In this document: positions 9,153 through 16,524 of the stretch, one piece after another | Layout of the letters: each line of letters begins with the position of its first letter | Position numbering within the stretch: the stretch's first letter is position 1 | Assembly: GCF_014641615.1 (NCBI RefSeq) | Contig: NZ_BMIB01000006.1 | Coordinates: 395,068 to 459,067, forward strand | Source of the DNA: Filimonas zeae | Lineage (GTDB): Bacteria > Bacteroidota > Bacteroidia > Chitinophagales > Chitinophagaceae | Reading direction: 5' to 3' | DNA length: 64,000 nt | The notes under the pieces: generated by a model | Database searches by the model: none | Seen by the model: the letters and a program-made list of their open reading frames with translations, nothing else | What the model was told of the DNA's origin: nothing | Position numbers and translations under genes: made by a program

Positions 9153-9168
9153 TGTTTCACGTGGAACT
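9153..9168 (-). other. parS site 7
   Basis: Core GTTTCACGTGGAAC at 9154-9167, same orientation as sites 3-5, and 723 bp beyond site 6. Confidence 0.8.
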
Positions 9169-9719
9169 ATATAAAGATCTTTAAGCTAAGCAATGTTCCT
9201 TGAATATTTTTAAATCTATGATCTCGATTACTCAGTGTTAATTATACTGCCAGAAATGTTTTTTTATCCAGAACTGCTGATGATGACCGTAAGATCCTTA
9301 TAGGCAAAGTAATAGTTGAATAAATTATCAAACTTTACCCTGTAAGAATCGTGGAGATCGCCTATCATCCATATGTTAAAACAACTTAAGTCAGGTGATT
9401 ACTCAGCTGGGATTATTACCGGCTTAACAGCAAAGGGGGCGCTACATAAATGTTACCGTGTTTAATTTGTTTGTTTTGACCAAGCTGGTTAAGTAAACCA
9501 GATAGCTACAGTATTATCTTCTAAGGCTCCCGATGGATACTCCTGCAGATGAAGCACTTTACCTACTTGTTACAATCGTTCTGGTTTCTGTTGGTAGGGG
9601 ATAGGCTTCATAATTAATCAGCTATTTATTGTTTCAGGCATTTGAAAGTAATATTTACCCGTAGGAAAATCTACCGTATGCCCAGGCATGGGCCGTGTAA
9701 AAGGATACCTTTTAGGGAG

Positions 9720-9805
9720 GATAACCCAGTAATATCCCAGTGATAATCCAGTCTATAAAGAACTGGGTTATCTCCGGCTTATGTCTGGATTATTACCGGA
9801 TTATC
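9720..9805. repeat. Array of GATAAYCCAG-like repeats, three per strand, convergent
   Basis: Plus-strand copies: 9720-9730 (GATAACCCAGT), 9731-9741 (AATATCCCAGT), 9742-9752 (GATAATCCAGT). Minus-strand copies: 9762-9772 (ACTGGGTTATC), 9784-9794 (TCTGGATTATT), 9796-9805 (CCGGATTATC). The outer pair 9720-9730/9762-9772 is an exact 11-bp inverted repeat. A further copy sits at 9407-9418, and the 13-bp block GGATTATTACCGG occurs at 9410-9422 and 9787-9799. Confidence 0.6.
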
Positions 9806-9892
9806 TGTTTGGTTAGGATGCTAGAAAGTAACGCGGAGGGTTGTATTAACAGGAAGTGATGAAGGAGGAAGGATGGATGTAAATAGCAGGAA

Positions 9893-9923
9893 TAAAAAAG
9901 CCGTTCCTTAAACAGAAACGGCT
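9893..9923 (-). terminator. Rho-independent terminator of ybeY
   Basis: On the minus strand a 7-bp stem (AGCCGTT at 9899-9905 with AACGGCT at 9917-9923) is followed by TTTTTTATT. It sits 19 bp past the ybeY stop. Confidence 0.8.
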
Positions 9924-9941
9924 CTTAGGTATAACAGCATT

Positions 9942-10442
9942 TTACTTATCCTTTTTCCTGGTGTAGGAGAGAAGATACTCCTCTTCCTTTTTACGCATTT
10001 CTGCAGCCTGTACCTTACTCTTGTCCTTGAATCCGCAAAGATGCAGTGCACCGTGAAACAATACCCGAAGCATTTCCTGCTCAAAGGTGGTACCCTGTGT
10101 AAGGGCATTGTCTTTAACCCTGTCACTGCTTATATATACTTCTGCTGTAGTAGCAGGTCCTTCACTTAAATCAAAAGTGATGATGTCGGTATAATAATCA
10201 TGCTGTAGAAAATCTTTGTTTATCTGCAACAGGTATTCGTCTGAACAGAATATGTACCTGATCTCCTCCAGTTTCTTTTTCTCTCTGGTAAACAGGTGAA
10301 CAATATGGGCCTTTATTTTTTCTTTGCCTTTCAGATGCAGTTTTCGGTCTGCATAGTTGAAATGTACCTTCTTCAATGAATTAACAATTTGGATTCCAAA
10401 ATTCGTAAGATTTTGCGGATACGCCGCACTACTTTTGCGCAT
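9942..10442 (-). CDS. ybeY: Endoribonuclease YbeY (rRNA maturation factor)
   Basis: Single-strand-specific metallo-endoribonuclease acting in 16S rRNA 3' end maturation and ribosome quality control. The metal site motif HGALHLCG is at residues 130-137. The third ligand, His in the E. coli protein, is replaced by Asp at residue 140 (GFKDK), a change I associate with Bacteroidota members. The upstream TDIITFDLSE block (residues 85-94) is also typical. The ATG at 10442 leaves only 11 bp to the divergent feoA start and places the feoA promoter box inside this frame, so the true start is probably internal, near residue 20-25 (for example a TTG before KKVHFNY). Product assignment is firm; the start is not. 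Confidence 0.9.
   Translation of the reverse strand: MRKSSAAYPQNLTNFGIQIVNSLKKVHFNYADRKLHLKGKEKIKAHIVHLFTREKKKLEEIRYIFCSDEYLLQINKDFLQHDYYTDIITFDLSEGPATTAEVYISSDRVKDNALTQGTTFEQEMLRVLFHGALHLCGFKDKSKVQAAEMRKKEEEYLLSYTRKKDK
10430..10437 (+). promoter_or_regulatory. Putative feoA-nadD promoter -7 box TACTTTTG
   Basis: Exact TAnnTTTG match 16 bp upstream of the feoA ATG. A TTTG at 10412-10415 is closer than the usual -33 spacing, so only the -7 box is well supported. Confidence 0.45.
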
Positions 10443-10453
10443 ATTTACTGTAC

Positions 10454-10681
10454 ATGAAACGTTTATCTCAGATCGGCATCGGCAAGAAGGTAGTGATAAA
10501 GTCTTTCGAGAATGATGATATATTCATCAAATTGATGGAGATGGGATGTATACCAGGTGAAATGATCCGGGTGGAACAGATTGCTCCTCTGGGCGATCCT
10601 ATTTCCATTACAGTGGCCGGGTATAACTTAAGCCTGCGCCTGAACGAGGCAGACCATATTTTTGTGGAGGAAATAGCATAA
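10454..10681 (+). CDS. feoA: FeoA-domain protein
   Basis: 75 residues, the size of a single FeoA SH3-like domain. It has the family pattern of a hydrophobic L.xIG.G start, IxxF, LMEMGCIPGExIRVEQIAPLGDPI-type core (residues 29-52) and a C-terminal LRLNEADHIFVEE. FeoA proteins are cytoplasmic partners of the ferrous iron permease FeoB. No feoB is next to it; instead it is followed by nadD after 10 bp, so the two are probably co-transcribed. It diverges from ybeY. Confidence 0.88.
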   Translation: MKRLSQIGIGKKVVIKSFENDDIFIKLMEMGCIPGEMIRVEQIAPLGDPISITVAGYNLSLRLNEADHIFVEEIA

Positions 10682-10691
10682 ACTTCCCCGC

Positions 10692-11261
10692 ATGAATATT
10701 GGGCTTTATTTTGGTTCGTTCAATCCTGTACATACCGGTCATCTGATTATTGCCAGTTATGTGGCTAATCTTAAAATGACAGATCAGATATGGTTTGTAG
10801 TATCTCCGCAAAACCCGCTGAAAAAGGCGCATTCACTTTTGAATGAATACGACCGCCTGAATCTGATTCATCTGGCAATAGATAGCGACGAGCGCTTCAA
10901 GGTATCTGATGTGGAGTTTAAATTACCCCGACCATCCTTTACCATCGATACACTTACTTATCTGCAGGAGAAATATCCAAAGTATACTTTCACCATCGTA
11001 ATGGGCTCTGATAGTTTTCAGAATCTTCCCAAATGGAAGAATTTTGAATTGCTGGTTAAAAACTATCACTTCATTATTTACCAACGTGAAGGTTTTCCGG
11101 TAACGGATACTTTTAAAGCGCAATGCACTTTTGTAAAAGCTCCTTTGTTAAACATTTCTGCTACTGAAATACGGAATATGATAAAGGAAGGGATGAGTCT
11201 TAGGTATGTGGTGCCGGAAAGCGTAAAAGAAGAGATAGAAAAGAACGGCTATTACAGATAA
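10692..11261 (+). CDS. nadD: Nicotinate-nucleotide adenylyltransferase
   Basis: 189 residues. Transfers AMP from ATP to nicotinic acid mononucleotide, making deamido-NAD in NAD biosynthesis. The nucleotidyltransferase signature GSFNPVHTGH is at residues 8-17 (HxGH at 14-17), and the second motif ISATEIR lies near residue 156. VMGSDSFQNLPKWK in the middle matches the family substrate loop. Length and both motifs are complete. Starts 10 bp after feoA, suggesting a bicistronic unit. It converges on the minus-strand chrA homologue; only a weak GCCC/GGGC hairpin is visible between them. Confidence 0.95.
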   Translation: MNIGLYFGSFNPVHTGHLIIASYVANLKMTDQIWFVVSPQNPLKKAHSLLNEYDRLNLIHLAIDSDERFKVSDVEFKLPRPSFTIDTLTYLQEKYPKYTFTIVMGSDSFQNLPKWKNFELLVKNYHFIIYQREGFPVTDTFKAQCTFVKAPLLNISATEIRNMIKEGMSLRYVVPESVKEEIEKNGYYR

Positions 11262-11307
11262 CGCATCAGATGCCCCAAAAAGGGCGAAAAGAGCCTGTTT
11301 TAGCTTC

Positions 11308-12648
11308 TTATACCAGCCATCCCAGTATAAGACAGCCTAATACGATAAATGGAGGCCTTACGCGCCCGTAAACCAATAATAAAAAGGTGCCGGCTATTAC
11401 CAGTGGATTAATAACATGAGCGGTAACACCATCAGTAACGTCCAGAGATATATTTTTCATCAGGAAGAAAGTAGCGCCCGTCATAATTCCAACCGCTGCT
11501 GCATTAATCCCTTCCAGCGAGCGGTAAATAACCGCATACTTCTTCAGATTGTTCCAGACCGGAAAAAAAAATAGTACCAACAGCGCACTGGGTAAAAACA
11601 ACGCTACGGTTCCTATTACACATCCCAGTACCTGCATGGCAGGCCCCTTTTTGCGTAATAACATACCACCGGTATAAGATCCTATCGAAAATACCGGTCC
11701 GGGCATGGCGCGCACAATACCAGAGCCGGTAAGAAACTCTTTTTGTGTCATTCTGAGCGCCCGGGGGTTATTCTTCTCCGCTTGTACTGTATTAGGGCGA
11801 ATTACATACTGTTCGTACATCATTGTCATCAAAACATCACCTCCACCAAATACCAGGCTGCCAAAGCGGTAAAAGTTTTCAAACAGGTTATATACGCCCC
11901 GGTTGGGCCACTCTTTTTTACGGGCTGTTTCACTGAGAAAACCCGCGAGCATAAAAAGAGATAAAAAGATCAGGATATTTCCCCATTTGATTTTTTTGGG
12001 TGGTACACCTTGCTGAGGTATCCGCTTATCGCTGAAATTGGTAGCAATACCGGCAGCTATTATAATACCGGGGAAAATCCAGGGCGATTTAAAAAGAAAA
12101 TATACGAGCAGTGATGCAACACTCATAATAACCCGTGTAATGGTGTTATTAACAGATAACCGGAACAACCGGAAAGCAGAAAAGCTGATAAATCCCACCG
12201 CAAGAGGTTGTATAAACTGAAATATCTGTGCATTAAATGATGCGCCATCCAGATAGCCCAATAAAAACGAAAGCGCTCCCATCAGCGAACAGGCTGGCAA
12301 TAACCAGGTTACCAGCGTGAGTACCGCGAGCGGAATACCGCCGCGTTTGTAACCTATTAACGTAAGTGTTTGTGTGGAAGAGGCACCGGGCAGTAAACTA
12401 CAAAAAGCATTATATTCTATCAACTCCTGCTCGGTAACATCTTTGCGTTGCCTTACAAAAGTGGTAAGCATCATACTAAAATGACCCTGCGGGCCACCAA
12501 AAGCGGTAAGGCTGTGTAACAGCACCGCTTTTAAAAACGGTATGTGTCTTATTAAAACCAATGTTTCACCATGCAGTATGATAAGTTGATTCTCAAAATA
12601 ACAAAATAAAAAAGTCCCACCCAAATAGGCAGGACGGTTAGTATACAT
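11308..12648 (-). CDS. chrA: Chromate transporter family protein (ChrA-like, two-domain)
   Basis: Polytopic inner membrane protein with two homologous ChrA halves in one chain. The N-terminal half carries LTAFGGPQGH and the second half carries FGGGDVLMTMM and PGPVFSIGSYTGG, both typical of CHR-family members (FGGP/GxGxxx and PGP motifs). CHR proteins export chromate, probably by antiport; some may carry other anions, so the substrate is inferred from family. The first 30 or so residues (MYTNRPAYLGG...) do not look like the family N-terminus, and the real start may be a TTG just before VLIRHIPFLKA. Stands alone on the minus strand between nadD and a small T9SS-domain-like gene. Confidence 0.85.
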   Translation of the reverse strand: MYTNRPAYLGGTFLFCYFENQLIILHGETLVLIRHIPFLKAVLLHSLTAFGGPQGHFSMMLTTFVRQRKDVTEQELIEYNAFCSLLPGASSTQTLTLIGYKRGGIPLAVLTLVTWLLPACSLMGALSFLLGYLDGASFNAQIFQFIQPLAVGFISFSAFRLFRLSVNNTITRVIMSVASLLVYFLFKSPWIFPGIIIAAGIATNFSDKRIPQQGVPPKKIKWGNILIFLSLFMLAGFLSETARKKEWPNRGVYNLFENFYRFGSLVFGGGDVLMTMMYEQYVIRPNTVQAEKNNPRALRMTQKEFLTGSGIVRAMPGPVFSIGSYTGGMLLRKKGPAMQVLGCVIGTVALFLPSALLVLFFFPVWNNLKKYAVIYRSLEGINAAAVGIMTGATFFLMKNISLDVTDGVTAHVINPLVIAGTFLLLVYGRVRPPFIVLGCLILGWLV

Positions 12649-12664
12649 ACCCCCAATTGAAAGA

Positions 12665-12922
12665 CTATGGTTTCATAAACCGGATTGCCTGAATAAAGGT
12701 TCCCCCCAGAAATGCATTCAACACATAATTCCCAGTATTCAGATCGGTCATATTCAGGTACAACTCGTGTGCACCTTGTTCTACTTTTTCAATAATTGTT
12801 TTTGCCATTCTGCCCTGTACATCCAGTACTTTCAAAATAAGGTCTCCCGGCTTGCTTACCGCAATTTCCAGTAAATCGAGCCCGTCATTTAAAAGTGTAA
12901 GTTGAATGTTTCCAGGATGCAT
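12665..12922 (-). CDS. Stand-alone T9SS type A sorting-domain-like protein
   Basis: 85 residues with the layout of a type IX secretion C-terminal sorting domain: a first strand with LTLLNDGLDLLEIAV, then GDLILKVLDVQGRMAKT, GAHELYLNMTDLNTGNYVLNAF and a closing FIQAIRFMKP. Such domains normally sit at the end of large secreted proteins; here there is no cargo and no signal peptide. The ATG is followed directly by HPGN, recalling the NPV/NPG start of these domains. It could be a stranded remnant of a lost surface protein or a small protein reusing the fold. It starts 16 bp upstream of the chrA homologue on the same strand. Family resemblance is by eye only. Confidence 0.6.
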   Translation of the reverse strand: MHPGNIQLTLLNDGLDLLEIAVSKPGDLILKVLDVQGRMAKTIIEKVEQGAHELYLNMTDLNTGNYVLNAFLGGTFIQAIRFMKP

Positions 12923-13128
12923 GTTATATTCATTTTCAAAAGGTTAAGAGAACAGCAATATCAGTATTTATCCAAATATGATGCCAGGGGAAAGCAATTC
13001 GCTGCGTAGGAAAACCGGAAGAAACGAATATATATAAATAATATATATTAAGACGGGAAGGTGAGCAGTTATAAAATGCCTGATATTAAAAAGTCTGGCC
13101 TCATAACCTATGCAGCCAGACTCTTAGC

Positions 13129-13260
13129 CTAATTGGCGAGGAAGTTTTTCCATCGCTTAAATTCCTTTTTCTCTTTGGTTTCAAATAAACCGGGGATAGT
13201 TTTGATCGCTTTGCTGAACACAACCATTATCCCTGTCTGCTTCTTAAGGGGTTTCTTCAT
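13129..13260 (-). CDS. Possible small basic protein, 43 residues
   Basis: An ATG at 13260 opens a 43-codon frame (begins MKKPLKKQTG, ends WKNFLAN) with many Lys residues and no membrane segment. A longer frame begins at 13353 but its extra N-terminus looks noncoding. A purine-poor CCCCTTTCGT precedes the start, so there is no classical ribosome binding site. I do not recognise a family. It may be real because it is well separated from neighbours and its composition is protein-like, but it is short enough to be chance. Confidence 0.3.
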   Translation of the reverse strand: MKKPLKKQTGIMVVFSKAIKTIPGLFETKEKKEFKRWKNFLAN

Positions 13261-13409
13261 ACGAAAGGGGGATTTAGTAAGTATTATGTTAAAATCATAC
13301 ATAAATTTATTAAACGCGGGAATATGTGCAAAAAAACTGGGTAAAAAAATCATTATTTTTTTTATTTTCCCACATTTCCCCCTTACTGTAAGGGATATTT
13401 TTCCCTAAT

Positions 13410-13886
13410 TTATCCCTGGATTATCATATATCGTTTTACATCATTAATCAACATCTCGTCCAGTATATCTACTACATTCCTATAGGTACACGCATCTTTT
13501 GGTGATATCAACACAATCATTTCAGATACATCCTCATGCTTTCCGGTAATTTCTTTTTGCTTTTCCTGTATCACTTTCCGGATTCCTGAAGCAGAGTAAT
13601 CAGTCGTTTGTTTGTGCAGGCTATCATTACCATAATAATAGCTGATGGTATTATTACCATCCAGTTCCAGCTGCAGGGTTTTTCCCTCACCTCCCTCATT
13701 TTGAGACCCTTCACTATCGTCTGGCATCGCCAGTTTCATGGCTTTGGGTTCTGACATAGTAGTAGTGAAAATGAAAAAGGTAATGAGCAGAAAACCTAGA
13801 TCTACCATTGGAGTAAGATCTACACGTGTTGATTTTTTTGCAGGTTTATTTCCTTGCTTTCCTGTGGATTGTATCATTTCAGCCAT
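13410..13886 (-). CDS. exbD: ExbD/TolR-family biopolymer transport protein
   Basis: 158 residues. Short cytoplasmic N-terminus rich in Lys, one membrane segment (about residues 28-46) with the conserved intramembrane Asp29 in TPMVDLGFLLITFF, then a periplasmic domain ending in RNVVDILDEMLINDVKRYMIIQG-like sequence. ExbD works with ExbB and TonB to couple the proton gradient to outer membrane transport. No exbB or tonB is adjacent, so it is an orphan copy or part of a split system. The SusC proteins in this window would depend on such a complex, but a direct partnership is not shown. About 135 bp downstream of recQ, separated by a terminator. Confidence 0.9.
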   Translation of the reverse strand: MAEMIQSTGKQGNKPAKKSTRVDLTPMVDLGFLLITFFIFTTTMSEPKAMKLAMPDDSEGSQNEGGEGKTLQLELDGNNTISYYYGNDSLHKQTTDYSASGIRKVIQEKQKEITGKHEDVSEMIVLISPKDACTYRNVVDILDEMLINDVKRYMIIQG

Positions 13887-13963
13887 AACTGTAGGTTTTG
13901 TTAATTAGATGTAACAGCTATGACTTTCCATAAAATTCAATCATTTCTTCCTGAATATGCTTT

Positions 13964-13994
13964 GCAAAACAAAAGGCCGGCATTATAGCCGGCC
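13964..13994 (-). terminator. Rho-independent terminator of recQ
   Basis: On the minus strand a 7-bp GC-only stem (GGCCGGC at 13975-13981 with GCCGGCC at 13988-13994, 6-nt loop) is followed by TTTTGTTTTGC. It begins 28 bp past the recQ stop. Confidence 0.85.
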
Positions 13995-14021
13995 CGTTTG
14001 TAAATATTGTTGTGAGCGAGG

Positions 14022-16334
14022 CTAGTTACCGTACTCACACAGAAACTTAATACGCATAATTTTTAGCTGCTCCCAGTTGTAATTGCTATCAGAAAGTTCT
14101 TCCTGCGCCAGCTGGAGAGAAGAGGTTTCGCAATTACGGAAGTAATCCATAATCTCGTCCTGATCGTCATCATCCAGTAAATCCGCTATGGCGTAATCCA
14201 GATTCAGTTTGGTACCACTGGCTACAATAGTTTCCATTTCTTCCAGCAAAGCATCCAGGCGTAAGTCTTTGTTGCGGGCAATGGTTTCCAGCGGAATCTT
14301 TTTGTCTACGTTCTGGATAATGTAAATCTTGTTGCTGCTTTTGTTAGCAACGCTTTTCATTACAAAATCATCCGGCTTCTCAATGTTGTTTTCCTCTACA
14401 TATTTGGAAATCAGCTCGATAAATGGCTTGCCATAACGGGCGGCCTTACCCTTGCTTACACCTGATATTTTTTCCAGTTCAGGAATAGTAGTAGGGAACA
14501 TGGTGGCCATATCCTGCAGGGAGGATTCCAGGAAAATAACAAACGGAGGTAAGCTTTTCTTCTTGGCTTCCTTCTGGCGAAGTTCTTTCAGCATCTCAAA
14601 AAGGCGATCGTCAGTAGCAGCTGCACCGCCTCCACCTTTTTCTGTTTCGTCATCATCCTCGTTAGCGTCTTCAAACAGGTTATTGAGCACTATCGGGAAA
14701 GAAGCCGGCTTTTTCAGGAATTTTTCTCCATCCGGAGCCATCTTCAATAAACCATATTCTTCAATATCTTTTCTGATGAAGTTTTCCAATAATAACTGTC
14801 TGATAAGGCTGTTCCAGAAATGTTCGTCTCTGTCTTTTCCGGTACCAAACACTGGTAAACTTTCATGACGGAACATGGTTATCTGTGGGGTAAGTTTACC
14901 GGTAAGTACATTGATAACGTATTCTGCCGGGAAGCGCTCATCCAGTGCGGTAACCGCCTTCATTACTTTTACGGCTTCTTCCTTCGCTTCTACCTTTTCT
15001 TTTGTATTTAAACAGTTGTCGCAGTTACCGCAGTTAGCAGTATCCCACACTTCGCCAAAATAATGCAACAGAATTTTGCGGCGGCAAACGGCACTTTCGG
15101 CATAAGCCACGGTTTCGTTAATCAGTTGAGCACCTACTTCACGTTCGCTCAGTGGCTTATCACGCATCAGATGCTCCAGCTTAGCAACATCTTTATGAGA
15201 ATAGTAAAGAATACATTTTCCTTCCAAACCATCACGCCCAGCACGACCGGTTTCCTGGTAGTAGTTTTCTATAGACTTGGGAATGTTGAAGTGGATTACA
15301 AACCGGATATCCGGTTTATCTATTCCCATTCCAAATGCAATAGTGGCTACAATTACCTGAACATCTTCATTTAAAAACTGATCCTGACGGTCTGCCCGTA
15401 GTTTAGCATCCAGCCCGGCGTGATAAGCAACCGCTTTAATGTTGTTGGCTACCAGCAGTTCTGCCAGTTCTTCTGTGGTTTTGCGGTTAAGGGTATAGAT
15501 AATACCGCTTTTGCCTTTGCTCTGGGTAATGAAGCGGACAATACTTTTTACCGTTTGTTCCTTTTTTATTTTAGGCTGAATCTCGTAATACAGATTGGTT
15601 CTGTTGAAAGAAGAAACCAGTATTTCCGGTTCGCGCAGTCCCAGGTTTTTCACAATATCGCTCTGTACTTTAGGGGTAGCAGTGGCGGTAAGTGCAATCA
15701 TGGGAATATCAGGATTTATAATCTCCATCATTTCCCGTAAACGTCTGTATTCCGGACGGAAATCATGTCCCCACTCAGATATACAGTGTGCTTCATCCAC
15801 TGCAAAGAAGGAAATCTTCAGATCACTGAAAAAATCCAGATTCTCCTGTTTGGTCAGTGTTTCCGGGGCTACGTATAATAATTTGGTTTTACCGGCCAGT
15901 AAATCTTCTTTTACTTCCCGGATCTGCGCTTTATTTAAAGACGAGTTTAAAAAGTGTGCTACGTTGTCTTTTTCACTGTAACCTCTTACCAGATCTACCT
16001 GGTTTTTCATCAGGGCTATCAGTGGGCTTACCACAATGGCACAACCTTCCAGTATCATGGCCGGCAGCTGGTAACATAAACTTTTTCCTCCGCCGGTGGG
16101 CATGATTACAAAAGTGTCGTTTCCGTTAAGCAGGCTGTTGATAGCTTCTATCTGGCGGCCTTTGAATTGGCTGAAACCGAAATGCTCCTGAATAGCAGCG
16201 TGAATATCGAAGGTGTGGGCAGCGTTACTGTCCTTTGGTTTTGCCCTTTGGGCAGTGGCTTTTTTAGGGGATATTGTTGTCTTTCCTTTGCCGGGGGCAG
16301 CGCCGGAAGACGATTTTTTTGTACTTGTTGCCAT
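14022..16334 (-). CDS. recQ: ATP-dependent DNA helicase RecQ
   Basis: 770 residues from the ATG at 16334. 3'-5' DNA helicase in recombination and fork repair. After a 45-residue Ser/Lys-rich tail come the superfamily 2 motifs: Walker A PTGGGKS (about residue 80), DEAH (about 180), the aromatic-rich loop ISEWGHDFRPEY, SGIIYT, and HQETGRAGRDG-like motif VI (YYQETGRAGRDG). The zinc site CRR...CGNCDNC and winged helix follow, then an HRDC domain (PPFVIFLESSLQDMA...GVSKGKAARYG). An acidic linker (EDANEDDDETEK) separates RQC and HRDC. The C-terminal 130 residues beyond HRDC form an extra helical domain, longer than E. coli RecQ (about 610 residues) but usual in Bacteroidota. An upstream TTG at 16343 is less likely as start. 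Confidence 0.95.
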   Translation of the reverse strand: MATSTKKSSSGAAPGKGKTTISPKKATAQRAKPKDSNAAHTFDIHAAIQEHFGFSQFKGRQIEAINSLLNGNDTFVIMPTGGGKSLCYQLPAMILEGCAIVVSPLIALMKNQVDLVRGYSEKDNVAHFLNSSLNKAQIREVKEDLLAGKTKLLYVAPETLTKQENLDFFSDLKISFFAVDEAHCISEWGHDFRPEYRRLREMMEIINPDIPMIALTATATPKVQSDIVKNLGLREPEILVSSFNRTNLYYEIQPKIKKEQTVKSIVRFITQSKGKSGIIYTLNRKTTEELAELLVANNIKAVAYHAGLDAKLRADRQDQFLNEDVQVIVATIAFGMGIDKPDIRFVIHFNIPKSIENYYQETGRAGRDGLEGKCILYYSHKDVAKLEHLMRDKPLSEREVGAQLINETVAYAESAVCRRKILLHYFGEVWDTANCGNCDNCLNTKEKVEAKEEAVKVMKAVTALDERFPAEYVINVLTGKLTPQITMFRHESLPVFGTGKDRDEHFWNSLIRQLLLENFIRKDIEEYGLLKMAPDGEKFLKKPASFPIVLNNLFEDANEDDDETEKGGGGAAATDDRLFEMLKELRQKEAKKKSLPPFVIFLESSLQDMATMFPTTIPELEKISGVSKGKAARYGKPFIELISKYVEENNIEKPDDFVMKSVANKSSNKIYIIQNVDKKIPLETIARNKDLRLDALLEEMETIVASGTKLNLDYAIADLLDDDDQDEIMDYFRNCETSSLQLAQEELSDSNYNWEQLKIMRIKFLCEYGN

Positions 16335-16511
16335 TTTTTTCAATTATTTCCCTTTACGCACACCAGTAGGATGCTTTTGATTGTGATGTCTGTTGTTTAT
16401 AAATAATTATGTAACAGGGTGGTGCCGTTAATAGGTGTGGACTGTATGCAAAAAGGGGGTAGCGAAGTTACTAAGTATAAGGTTATTGGGGAAGTCTTTG
16501 ATGTTAAAGTT

Positions 16512-16519
16512 TACCTTTG
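16512..16519 (+). promoter_or_regulatory. Putative promoter -7 box TACCTTTG next to the start codon
   Basis: Exact TAnnTTTG match ending 5 nt before the ATG at 16525. If used, the transcript would be leaderless or nearly so. A TTG at 16486-16488 could serve as -33 element with a slightly long spacer. Confidence 0.35.
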
Positions 16520-16524
16520 GGGCC

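Larger units (their letters stand above)
7146..9907. other. Gene-free 2.76-kb parS-rich region, candidate chromosome centromere/origin
   Basis: No convincing coding sequence in either strand; the longest open frames are short and lack family features. The DNA is visibly richer in A+T than the flanking genes. It contains seven parS-like sites between 7217 and 9168, a 21-bp duplicate of mnmG sequence, a diverged direct repeat of about 115-130 bp, and clustered ATAAYCCAG-like repeats near 9720-9806. Genes to the left (1-7145) are all on the minus strand, pointing away. mnmG adjacency plus parS clustering is what is known around oriC in many bacteria; that replication starts here is inference, as dnaA is absent and no perfect TTATCCACA box was found in this stretch. 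Confidence 0.7.

Noticed and set aside
9600..9760. Short minus-strand open frame with aromatic residues near the iterated repeats
   Set aside because: Only 44 codons between stops, no plausible start and no ribosome site; overlaps the repeat array.
11262..11307. GCCC/GGGC hairpin between nadD and the chromate transporter gene
   Set aside because: Only four base pairs and no clear T-tract; too weak to annotate as a terminator.
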